Under the pieces are notes generated by a model. It was not told the DNA's origin, did not search any database, and saw nothing but the letters and a program-made list of their open reading frames with translations. DNA of 52,967 nt from Schwartzia sp. (in: firmicutes) (GTDB lineage Bacteria; Bacillota; Negativicutes; Selenomonadales; Selenomonadaceae): positions 1 through 52,967 of the forward strand of contig JAFNYY010000042.1 in NCBI GenBank assembly GCA_017383125.1, given 5' to 3'. Both the position numbers and the translations under genes were made by a program. Shown here one piece after another: positions 45,698 to 52,967 of this stretch. Positions within the stretch are counted from its first letter, which is position 1. The number at the start of each line of letters is the position of its first letter.

Positions 45698-46483
45698 ATG
45701 AGTGAAGTAATCGTCGTAACCTCAGGAAAGGGCGGCGTTGGCAAGACTACCACCACTGCCAATATCGGTATGGGACTGGCAGCCAGAGGAAAAAAGGTTG
45801 TATTGGTTGATACCGATACCGGTCTCCGCAATCTCGACCTGCTCCTGGGTCTGGAGCGCCGTATCGTGTATACGCTGGTGGATGTAATCCAGCAGCGTGT
45901 AGGCTATCGTCAGGCACTGGTTCGTCATAAAAAATATGAAAATCTCTATCTTCTTGCTACCAGTCAGATAGCGGACAAAACTGCTATCACTCCGTCTCAG
46001 ATGGCAGAGCTGGTTAAGAATATGAGGGATGATTTTGACTATATTCTCATCGACTGCCCGGCTGGTATTGAGCAGGGCTTCCAGACCGCTGTTGTCGGTG
46101 CTGACTGGGCCCTTGTCATCACCATGCCGGAGGTGGCTGCAGTCCGTGACGCCGACAAGATTATCGGAAAGCTGCTGGCTGATGAGAAGAAGGTAAAGCT
46201 TGTAGTAAACCGTATCCGTCCGGAGATTGTCGCAAGAGGCGATATGCTGACGATGGAGGATATCGACGATACTCTGGGTGTTGAGCGTATCGGTCACATT
46301 CCTGATGATGCAACTGTTATTGATGCTGCCAACATTGGTGTGCCGGTAGTGGAGAATGAAAACTCTCAGGCCGGTAAGGCATACCGCAATCTGGTCGGCC
46401 GCATTATGGGCGAATCGATTCCTTTTATGGAGTTCTCCGGCCCCAGCTTCTTTGATCGTCTCAAGGCACTTTTTGGCCGCTGA
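45698..46483 (+). CDS. minD: Septum-site determining ATPase MinD
   Basis: 261 residues. The deviant Walker A motif GKGGVGKTT is at residues 10-18, with the signature lysine K11. DTDTGLRNLDLLLG and DYILIDCPAGIEQG follow. The C-terminal FFDRLKALFGR is the amphipathic membrane-targeting helix. It carries MinC to the membrane and is released by MinE. minE starts 16 bases downstream after AAGGAGG. Confidence 0.98.
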   Translation: MSEVIVVTSGKGGVGKTTTTANIGMGLAARGKKVVLVDTDTGLRNLDLLLGLERRIVYTLVDVIQQRVGYRQALVRHKKYENLYLLATSQIADKTAITPSQMAELVKNMRDDFDYILIDCPAGIEQGFQTAVVGADWALVITMPEVAAVRDADKIIGKLLADEKKVKLVVNRIRPEIVARGDMLTMEDIDDTLGVERIGHIPDDATVIDAANIGVPVVENENSQAGKAYRNLVGRIMGESIPFMEFSGPSFFDRLKALFGR

Positions 46484-46499
46484 TAAGGAGGAATTGTTG

Positions 46500-46778
46500 A
46501 TGTTTGATTCTCTTTTCGGCTTGTTCGGCGGCAAATCAAAATCTTCTCACGAAATCGCCAGAGACAGACTGAAGGTTGTCCTCGTTCACGATCGTGCCAG
46601 CATCAGCCCCGAGGTAATGGAGCGGATGCGGGAGGAAATTCTGCAGGTAATTTCAAAATATATGGATGTTGACAGGAAGTCTATGGATATCGGACTTGAA
46701 ACTCAGGACGATGCCGTAGCGGTAGTAGCCAATATTCCTATTCGCAACTACAAGCATCCGGGAAATCGCCGGAACTGA
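46500..46778 (+). CDS. minE: Cell-division topological specificity factor MinE
   Basis: 92 residues from ATG 46500, 7 nt after AAGGAGG. An open frame reaching back to 46356 is read inside minD and is not used. MFDSLFGLFGG is the N-terminal membrane helix. SHEIARDRLKVVLVHDRASISPEVMERMREEIL is the anti-MinCD and dimerisation region. The presence of minE means a pole-to-pole oscillating system, unlike the DivIVA-based one of Bacillus. Confidence 0.96.
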   Translation: MFDSLFGLFGGKSKSSHEIARDRLKVVLVHDRASISPEVMERMREEILQVISKYMDVDRKSMDIGLETQDDAVAVVANIPIRNYKHPGNRRN

Positions 46779-46805
46779 AAATATAATTTTTGAGAGGGCG
46801 AAGGA

Positions 46806-49031
46806 ATGGTCACTGTTAGAAGTAGCAGATTGACGCAAGACTTATATTTCAGCAGCAAGCAGGCAACGGCCCGTCTGTTTGTTGCTGTTTTATTTATATT
46901 AGCTTCGGTTACCTTTTTTGCCGGTTCACCGATGGTAGAAGCCGAAGAAAAAATCGTGCGGGTTGGCTATTTTACTGACAATGACGCATACGAGACCGGA
47001 TATGCCGATGATGTCCCTAAAAGCGGCTATGCTTATGCTTATATTCAGGAGATAGCAAAGCATACCGGATGGAGATATAAGTATGTATACGGCAGTCATG
47101 ACGAACTGTTGGCTAAGCTTGACAGGGGAGAGGTGGATATAATGGGAGGAATCTCCCCTCAGAAGGGAGATGACGCTCATATATCGTTCCCCAGTATGCC
47201 AATGGGACGAGAGGATTATCATGTGCTGGTCCACGATGACAGACCCGTTGAAAACATGGGAAGTCCTCAGGCACTGGAGGGGTTGCGCATTGGCGTGCAG
47301 TCCAACAGCACCGCCGAGATTATGCTGCGGGAATTCGTCCAGAAGCATAATATAAACTGCGAGATCATTTCCTTGATGAGCTCCTTTGCCCGCATGGAAA
47401 TGTTCCGCCATCGGCGGTTGGATGCAGTCGCTGTGGTAGAGTACAACATGATGGAGGGCGTCAAAAGCGTTGTCAACTACGGCGGCGTCCGTCTGTTCCT
47501 CTGCGTTTCCGGCAGCAGACCGGACCTGCTGGCGGAGCTGAACAAGGCTCAGGAGGAAATATTTACCCATCGGCCTTCCTTTGACAAAAGCCTTCACGAG
47601 CAATATCTGAGTAAGCAGTATGTCCGGCAGGGTCTTAACCAGCAGGAGAAGGACTGGCTGCACAGTCACCACATAAGAATCGGCTGCTTGAAGGATTTTC
47701 TTCCTTACAGTGGCTATGACAATCACAGTGGACAGTGGGCAGGAGTTGTTGCAATTGCTGCCGAGAAGCTTAGGGAGTTCACCGGCTGCGAAGTAAGTCT
47801 TATGCCTTTCGACAGTCAGCCGGAGCTGATTGAGGCCTTGAAGCAGGGATATTTGGAGGCGGCCTTTCCGGTATATAACGATTTGTGGTATGCGGAGCAG
47901 GATGATGTTTTCAGCACCGGGAAATTTGCTTCTGACCGGACAGCAATAGCATACAAGGGAGACTATAGGGGAAATATCTACAAGAAAATCGGCATTGTTA
48001 AGCTTACCGCACCGGCGATGAGTATTATGCGGGATATGTTCCCGAGGTCCGAGTTTCATGAATACAACACACTGGCGGATTGCCTTGAGGCGGTTGAGCA
48101 TGAGGAGGTCGGTTGCATAGTTGGCAGCGGCGGTGTTTTGTACCGTTACCTTGATCAGACCCAAGACTTCAGTAATCTGCATATAATCAATGCCGGAAAT
48201 ATTGATTATGGTTTTGTCACCAGGCGGGAAAACAGAATTTTTTACGGCATTTTGAGTCGCTGCCTTGCAGGGATAAGCACCAATGATATAAACGATTCCA
48301 TCATCAGCAGCACCTATGTTGCTACTGATTATTCTGTGGCCAGTTTCATCAGACACAACAGCGGCAAGTTTACGATTGGCTTCTGCGTGTTCATTCTGCT
48401 GCTGATCTTGAACTTCTATGTATATTGGCAGCGCACCAAAAAGCATAATTCGGAGATGGCAGCTGCTTTGGCACTAGAGGAGAAGTACAGCCATCAGCTG
48501 AAAACTGCAAACGAAAGACTACAGCGTCAGATGGACATCATCAGAACCCAGGAGGGTATTATCACCGTTGATGCTTTGACTCAGGTAAATAACCGCTATC
48601 AGCTGGAAAAATATACCGGCGAGCTGTTTTCTGCCTATGACCCGGCGGATGGAGAAAAGATTTATCTTGCCATCAGTGATTTGAACAAATTCAAGTCGAT
48701 AAACGATAACTATGGACACAAAGAGGGCGACAAGGCACTGGTGACAGTGGCATCCGCCATGAAGTCGGCCTGCGGAGGGTCAGAGGCGTTCCTGGCCAGG
48801 TACGGCGGCGATGAGTTTGTCATCATTGTGAAGTCGAAGGATGACAGCATTATAAAGAGCATTTGCCGTAAGGTGGATGAAACCCTTGCCAAAGCCAGTG
48901 AGGGGCTTCCTTATGTGCTGTCTACAAGCTTTGGCGTGGCTGAGTACGATGACCCGACTGAGCCGTTCGAAAAGCTGTTCCGTCGTGCGGACAATGAGCT
49001 TTACAAGGCAAAGGATTCGGGCAAGCAATAA
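46806..49031 (+). CDS. Membrane diguanylate cyclase with two periplasmic solute-binding (SBP3-type) sensor domains
   Basis: 741 residues. A signal/anchor lies at about 22-45. Two type-3 solute-binding modules follow (about 50-275, starting IVRVGYFTDNDAYE, and 290-505, starting HIRIGCLKDFLPYSGYD). One membrane span (about 515-535), a short coiled coil and a GGDEF domain come next, with GGDEF at 667-671 in ARYGGDEF. The RxxD inhibitory site five residues upstream is not evident. It would make cyclic-di-GMP in response to a periplasmic ligand, probably an amino acid by module type. It follows minE by 27 bases and may be co-transcribed. GAAGGA precedes the ATG. Confidence 0.93.
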   Translation: MVTVRSSRLTQDLYFSSKQATARLFVAVLFILASVTFFAGSPMVEAEEKIVRVGYFTDNDAYETGYADDVPKSGYAYAYIQEIAKHTGWRYKYVYGSHDELLAKLDRGEVDIMGGISPQKGDDAHISFPSMPMGREDYHVLVHDDRPVENMGSPQALEGLRIGVQSNSTAEIMLREFVQKHNINCEIISLMSSFARMEMFRHRRLDAVAVVEYNMMEGVKSVVNYGGVRLFLCVSGSRPDLLAELNKAQEEIFTHRPSFDKSLHEQYLSKQYVRQGLNQQEKDWLHSHHIRIGCLKDFLPYSGYDNHSGQWAGVVAIAAEKLREFTGCEVSLMPFDSQPELIEALKQGYLEAAFPVYNDLWYAEQDDVFSTGKFASDRTAIAYKGDYRGNIYKKIGIVKLTAPAMSIMRDMFPRSEFHEYNTLADCLEAVEHEEVGCIVGSGGVLYRYLDQTQDFSNLHIINAGNIDYGFVTRRENRIFYGILSRCLAGISTNDINDSIISSTYVATDYSVASFIRHNSGKFTIGFCVFILLLILNFYVYWQRTKKHNSEMAAALALEEKYSHQLKTANERLQRQMDIIRTQEGIITVDALTQVNNRYQLEKYTGELFSAYDPADGEKIYLAISDLNKFKSINDNYGHKEGDKALVTVASAMKSACGGSEAFLARYGGDEFVIIVKSKDDSIIKSICRKVDETLAKASEGLPYVLSTSFGVAEYDDPTEPFEKLFRRADNELYKAKDSGKQ

Positions 49032-49037
49032 GAGTCA

Positions 49038-49079
49038 AGAGCTGTGGAAAATGAGTAATCGTTTTTCACAGCTCTTTAG
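49038..49079 (+). terminator. Terminator after the diguanylate cyclase gene
   Basis: AGAGCTGTG (49038-49046) pairs with CACAGCTCT (49067-49075). The inner GAAAATGA/TCGTTTTT extends it to about 17 bp with wobble pairs. TTTAG follows. Confidence 0.85.
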
Positions 49080-49102
49080 TTAATGAATTCTTGTCAAACT
49101 AC

Positions 49103-49131
49103 TTGTTTGTGAAGTAATCTTTGGGTATAAT
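49103..49131 (+). promoter_or_regulatory. Promoter of pheST
   Basis: TTGTTT (49103-49108), a 17-nt spacer and a perfect TATAAT (49126-49131). No T-box is visible in the 55-nt leader, unlike many Firmicute pheS genes. Confidence 0.65.
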
Positions 49132-49185
49132 ATATTTTTGATGTTTTGTAAATTTTCGGCGATATGCCACTTGAGGAGGATATAC

Positions 49186-50214
49186 ATGGAAGAGAAAATC
49201 GCGCAGCTTACCAAAGAGGCTGCGGAGCTCATCAAGAACAAAGCTCAGACTCTGCCGGAGCTCAATGATATCCGGGTTCGTTTCCTGGGTAAAAAGGGTG
49301 AAATCACCGGCATGCTGAAGAGCCTCGGCCAGTTGGCACCGGAGGAGCGTCCGAAGTTCGGTCAGGTAGTCAATCAGGCTCGTTCCCAGCTGGAAGAAAT
49401 GATTGCGGCAAGAACCGCCGAGCTGAAGGCCGAAGAGCTGAAGCAGAAGCTTGCCGACGAGAGAATTGATGTTACCCTGCCGGGCCGCCCTCTGTGGACC
49501 GGCCATTTCCATCCGCTGACTCAGACTCTGAACCGTATCAAGTCCATCTTCATGGATATGGGCTTTACTATCGAGGACGGCCCCGAGGTGGAATCCGATT
49601 ACTACAACTTCGAGGCACTTAATCTGCCTAAGGATCATCCCGCCCGCGATATGCAGGATTCCTTCTATATCACAGAGGACATCCTTATGCGTACCCAGAC
49701 CTCTCCGGTACAGGCCCGTACCATGGAGGCTCACGAGCCCAACAGCCCGATTCGTATGATTGCCCCGGGCCGGGTTTATCGCCGTGATGATTACGATGCT
49801 ACCCACTCTCCCATGTTCACTCAGGTTGAGGGTCTCGTCATTGACGAGGGTATTACCTTTGCCGATTTGAAGGGCACTCTTGAGCTGTTCCTCCACAAGA
49901 TTTTCAGCGAGGATGTAGGCGTTCGCTTCCGTCCCAGCTTCTTCCCCTTTACCGAGCCCAGTGCTGAAGTAGATATTTCCTGCGTTATGTGTCACGGCAA
50001 AGGCTGTCGGGTCTGTAAGGGCACCGGCTGGCTGGAAATTCTCGGTTCCGGCATGGTTCATCCCCATGTATTGGAGATGAGCGGCTATGACCCGAAGAAG
50101 GTCTCCGGTTTTGCCTTTGGTCTCGGCGTTGAGCGTATAGCAATGCTTTCTTACGGAATTGATGACCTCCGCCTTTTCTATGACAATGATGTTCGCTTCC
50201 TGTCCCAGTTCTGA
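49186..50214 (+). CDS. pheS: Phenylalanyl-tRNA synthetase alpha subunit
   Basis: 342 residues from ATG 49186, with GAGGAGG 9 nt upstream. The frame continues back to 49138 without a ribosome site. Class II motifs: motif 2 [46 protein letters not shown], and motif 3 [18 protein letters not shown]. The N-terminal ~85 residues are the tRNA-contacting coiled coil. [18 protein letters not shown] insertion provides a small zinc-finger-like loop. It forms an alpha2-beta2 enzyme with PheT, 12 bases downstream. Confidence 0.98.
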   Translation: MEEKIAQLTKEAAELIKNKAQTLPELNDIRVRFLGKKGEITGMLKSLGQLAPEERPKFGQVVNQARSQLEEMIAARTAELKAEELKQKLADERIDVTLPGRPLWTGHFHPLTQTLNRIKSIFMDMGFTIEDGPEVESDYYNFEALNLPKDHPARDMQDSFYITEDILMRTQTSPVQARTMEAHEPNSPIRMIAPGRVYRRDDYDATHSPMFTQVEGLVIDEGITFADLKGTLELFLHKIFSEDVGVRFRPSFFPFTEPSAEVDISCVMCHGKGCRVCKGTGWLEILGSGMVHPHVLEMSGYDPKKVSGFAFGLGVERIAMLSYGIDDLRLFYDNDVRFLSQF

Positions 50215-50226
50215 GAGGTGATATAG

Positions 50227-52665
50227 ATGCAGGTTTCTATTAAATGGCTTAAAGATTATATAGATTTCACTGAGACTGCCGAGGAGCTGGCTGAAAAGCT
50301 GACCCGTGCCGGCGTTCCGGTAGAGAATGTTATTCGGGCAGACAAGGGCCTGGAAAAGGTCGTTACCGGCCGTGTAGACGAAATCGTTCGTCATCCCGAC
50401 TCTGACCATATGTTCATCTGCACCATGAATGTGGGAGATGACAAGCCTCTGACCATCGTTACCGGTGCTCAGAATGTTCATCAGGGCGATATTGTACCGG
50501 TTGCCCTTGTCGGCGCAGACCTTCCCTGCGGCAAGAAGATTGCAAAATCCAAGCTTCGCGGTGTAGCCTCTGCCGGTATGCTCTGTTCCGCCGATGAAAT
50601 CAAGATTGATACTACAGGTTTTACCGAGGAGCAGCTGAACGGTATTTATATCCTGTCTGCAGACCTTCCGGTTGGTCGTCCCATTGCCGAGGTTCTCGGT
50701 CTGGATGACGCAGTGCTGGAGTTTGAGCTTACGGCAAACCGTGCCGATTGCTTCAGCGTAATCGGTATTGTCCGTGAGATTGCAGCTCTCACCGGCAATC
50801 AGCCCAAGTGGCCGGAAATCAAGGTCACCGAGGATGATGCAGCAAAGGCTGTCGATATGATTAATATCGCTGTCGACGATCCTGACCTCTGCTCCCGTTT
50901 CTCAGCCCGAGTGCTGAAAAATGTAAAGATTGGTCCCTCTCCGGCTTGGATGCGTACCCGTCTCGAAGGGGCAGGAATCCGCTCCATCAGCAATGTAGTC
51001 GATGTAACCAACTTTGTAATGGTTGAGCTCGGTCAGCCCATGCACGCCTACGATTACGACGAGATTGCCGGTCAGTCTCTTACCGCCCGTCGAGCTAATG
51101 CCGGCGAGGAGCTTCATACCCTCGATGATTCCTCCCGTCTTGCCAAGGGCGGTGAGCTGGTCATCGCCGATGCCGAAAAGGCCGCCGGTCTGGCCGGTGT
51201 AATGGGTGGTCTGGAAACCGAAATCACCGAAAAGACTACTACCGTCGTTTTGGAGGCTGCCTCCTTCTTCGGCCCCTCCATTCGTCGTACCTCTCGCTCC
51301 ATCGGACTTCATTCCGAGGCTTCCGGCCGTTTCGAGCGTGGTATTGATGTAGAGCATACTATTCGTGCCCTTGACCGTGCAGCCCAGCTTCTTCAGGATA
51401 TGGGTGCCTGCACTGTTGCCCAGGGTGTTATCGATGTATATCCGGCTCCGAAAGAGCAGCCCGTTGTTTCCTTTACTGCGGAGCAGATTAACAAGCGTCT
51501 CGGTACCGATATTCCCGCTGAGGAAATCCTTCGGATTCTGGCCTCCCTCGATATTGAGGTCAAGGATTTGGGCAATGGCAATTATGAAGCAGTTTCTCCT
51601 ACCTGGAGAAAGGATATTGCCCTCATGGAGGACATTTCTGAGGAAATCGCCCGTATTTACAGCTACGATAATATCCGTGCTACTCTCCCCAAGGGCGGCG
51701 TAATGCTGGCCCGTCAGAGCGAGGAACAGAATCTTGTAGATAAGATTACGGAGGCTCTGGTAGCTCAGGGTATGCTGGAGACTCGCTCCTTCAGCTTCCA
51801 GCATCCTGATATGTGCGACAAGCTGAATGTTCCTGCTGACAGCATTCTCCGCACCATGATTCCTATCATGAACCCGCTGTCTGATGATTATCCCAATGTT
51901 CGCACCTGCATTCTCACCACTCTTTTTGAGACTGTTCTTCGGAATTTTGCCCGGAAGAACGAGGATGTCCGCGTATTCGAAATCGGCCCTGTCTTCTTCC
52001 CGAAGGCTCTGCCGGTAACCGAGCTGCCCGACCAGAAGCTGAAGCTGGCCGGTGTAATCTCCGGTCGCCGCTATCCGCAGAATTGGACTGGCAGCAACGA
52101 GATGGTTGACTTCTACGATGCGAAGGGTATCGTTGAAAGCCTCCTGGATGCCATCGGAATCCGTGATTGTGCCGTTGAAGCCGGCGAGCATTTCTGCCTC
52201 CATCCGGGCAAGACCGCCGTATTCAAGAAGGGCCGCGAGGTCATCGCCACTGTTGGCGAGGTTCATCCGCAGGTCATGGAAAACCTCGGCACCAAAAAGA
52301 AGATGTACATGTTTGTCTTGACTGATATCAAGACTCTCCTGAAATATACCGGCAAGAAGACGAAGTTTACCCAGCTGCCGAAGTATCCGGCCGTTGAGCG
52401 CGACCTTGCTCTCACCGTTGCCGATGATGTTTCTGCCGGACTTATCGCCCGCACCATCACCAAGCAGGGCGGCAAGTATCTCCAGAGCGTAAACCTCTTC
52501 GACCTTTACACCGGCAAGCAGCTTGGTGAAGGCAAGAAGAGTCTGGCATTCTCTCTCAAGTTCCGGGCCGCTGACCGTACCCTCACCGATGAGGAAGTCG
52601 ATGTAGCATTCAATGCTATTGTTGAATCGGTAGCAAAGAGCTTCGGCGCTGAGCTTCGTAAATGA
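50227..52665 (+). CDS. pheT: Phenylalanyl-tRNA synthetase beta subunit
   Basis: 812 residues. The order of domains is complete: EMAP-like tRNA-binding domain (about 40-150), B3/4 editing domain (about 205-380, with FERGIDVEHTIRALDRA), B5 (about 400-470), the catalytic-like domain, and the C-terminal FDX-ACB anticodon-binding domain (YPAVERDLALTV to the end). GAGGTGATATAG precedes the ATG. The editing domain removes mischarged tyrosine. Confidence 0.98.
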   Translation: MQVSIKWLKDYIDFTETAEELAEKLTRAGVPVENVIRADKGLEKVVTGRVDEIVRHPDSDHMFICTMNVGDDKPLTIVTGAQNVHQGDIVPVALVGADLPCGKKIAKSKLRGVASAGMLCSADEIKIDTTGFTEEQLNGIYILSADLPVGRPIAEVLGLDDAVLEFELTANRADCFSVIGIVREIAALTGNQPKWPEIKVTEDDAAKAVDMINIAVDDPDLCSRFSARVLKNVKIGPSPAWMRTRLEGAGIRSISNVVDVTNFVMVELGQPMHAYDYDEIAGQSLTARRANAGEELHTLDDSSRLAKGGELVIADAEKAAGLAGVMGGLETEITEKTTTVVLEAASFFGPSIRRTSRSIGLHSEASGRFERGIDVEHTIRALDRAAQLLQDMGACTVAQGVIDVYPAPKEQPVVSFTAEQINKRLGTDIPAEEILRILASLDIEVKDLGNGNYEAVSPTWRKDIALMEDISEEIARIYSYDNIRATLPKGGVMLARQSEEQNLVDKITEALVAQGMLETRSFSFQHPDMCDKLNVPADSILRTMIPIMNPLSDDYPNVRTCILTTLFETVLRNFARKNEDVRVFEIGPVFFPKALPVTELPDQKLKLAGVISGRRYPQNWTGSNEMVDFYDAKGIVESLLDAIGIRDCAVEAGEHFCLHPGKTAVFKKGREVIATVGEVHPQVMENLGTKKKMYMFVLTDIKTLLKYTGKKTKFTQLPKYPAVERDLALTVADDVSAGLIARTITKQGGKYLQSVNLFDLYTGKQLGEGKKSLAFSLKFRAADRTLTDEEVDVAFNAIVESVAKSFGAELRK

Positions 52666-52675
52666 TGCAAAACAG

Positions 52676-52721
52676 GGCCTGTGAAAAAATGAGTATTCAT
52701 TTTCTCACAGGCCCTTCCTCT
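52676..52721 (+). terminator. Terminator after pheT
   Basis: GGGCCTGTGA (52676-52685) pairs with TCACAGGCCC (52706-52715); AAAATGA/TCATTTT extends it. TTCCTC follows, a weak T-run. Confidence 0.8.
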
Positions 52722-52790
52722 ATATAGTTGCGAAGAAAAAAGTCTGTAAGAAAACCGTTTATCTGCGTCGGTACTTGGCGACCTGCAAGT

Positions 52791-52967
52791 AAGACTAACT
52801 CACTTAATAAGTCCGAGCAAAGCGAAGGACGAATTTAGTGAGTGTCATGCATGCGACCTTAGCGACTGCCGAGTGTAACGACGGCAGAGCTTAGGGAGTC
52901 GCAAAGACTAACTCACTTAATAAGTCCGAGCGTAGCGACGGACGAATTTAGTGAGTGTCATGCATGC
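52791..52967. repeat. Two 64-nt dyad repeats flanking a second palindrome
   Basis: Copy 1 is 52791-52854 and copy 2 is 52904-52967; 61 of 64 bases agree, period 113. Each copy folds through ACTCACT/AGTGAGT and GTCC/GGAC, and ends in ATGCATGC. The 49 bases between them, with the flanking GC, form another dyad: GCGAC/GTCGC outside and CTGCCG/CGGCAG inside. Copy 2 ends at the last base of the window, so the array may continue. Confidence 0.85.

Larger units (their letters stand above)
52666..52967. other. 302-nt gene-free end of window: terminator and tandem dyad repeats
   Basis: It contains the pheT terminator and the start of a repeat region. No open frame with a ribosome site was seen. Confidence 0.7.

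Noticed and set aside
46926-52266. Long - strand frames (506, 460 and 454 codons) opposite the diguanylate cyclase, pheS and pheT genes
   Set aside because: All lie over genes with intact family motifs and show no ribosome sites.
52791-52967. CRISPR-like array
   Set aside because: Only two copies with a 113-nt period, long palindromic repeat units and no cas genes; better described as dyad repeats.

Overview
The window carries about 45 protein genes on roughly 53 kb, mostly on the + strand in short operons. The gene mix fits a Gram-negative-walled Firmicute of class Negativicutes, most likely near Selenomonadaceae; this is inference from content, not a database match. Firmicute traits are the gene order rbgA-rnhB-ylqG-ylqH, a T-box leader, and minCDE close to an mreBCD-PBP2 block. 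Outer-membrane traits are phosphatidylethanolamine synthesis (psd, pssA), a phosphoethanolamine transferase and a periplasmic CbiK. A methylmalonyl-CoA mutase small-subunit-like protein and a cobalamin riboswitch fit a propionate-forming, B12-using anaerobe.

Layout. 1-1.0 kb (-): HD-GYP protein, cut by the window edge. 1.3-6.8 kb: nitroreductase, rbgA, rnhB, a FliK-like/FlhB-C-like pair (ylqG/ylqH) and a TagA/WecG glycosyltransferase. 6.8-9.4 kb: psd, pssA and a membrane GT2 glycosyltransferase. 9.5-12.4 kb: queD, queE and a phosphoethanolamine transferase. 12.5-18.6 kb: a SpoVB/MurJ-like flippase, a lipid kinase, mtnA, yebC, an MFS transporter and a small basic membrane protein. 18.6-22.8 kb is the most unusual part: a cobalamin riboswitch with no clear protein target, two tandem copies of a structured unit, an attenuator-like hairpin, a DnaA-N-like small protein, an orphan MutA-like protein and an exported CbiK.

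22.8-25.6 kb: a 23-bp perfect palindrome in a gene-poor stretch; an aminotransferase and an Lrp/AsnC regulator on the - strand behind a T-box leader; a divergent YhcH-family gene whose promoter overlaps the T-box promoter. 25.6-31.8 kb: single-chain purL, dtd, and a CBS/DRTGG family II pyrophosphatase. 31.9-39.9 kb: a PfkB kinase, pcrA, ligA, an unknown anchored protein, maf and radC. 40.0-46.8 kb: mreB-mreC-mreD-PBP2 and minC-minD-minE (shape and division). 46.8-52.7 kb: a two-sensor diguanylate cyclase, then pheS-pheT. The last 180 bases hold a 64-nt repeat, present twice, flanking a second palindrome and running off the window.

Promoters are of the sigma-A type (TTGNNN, 16-18 nt, TATAAT-like), and most operons end in clear intrinsic terminators. 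Three terminators share the same inner stem sequence. No tRNA, rRNA, complete insertion sequence, prophage or CRISPR array was seen.
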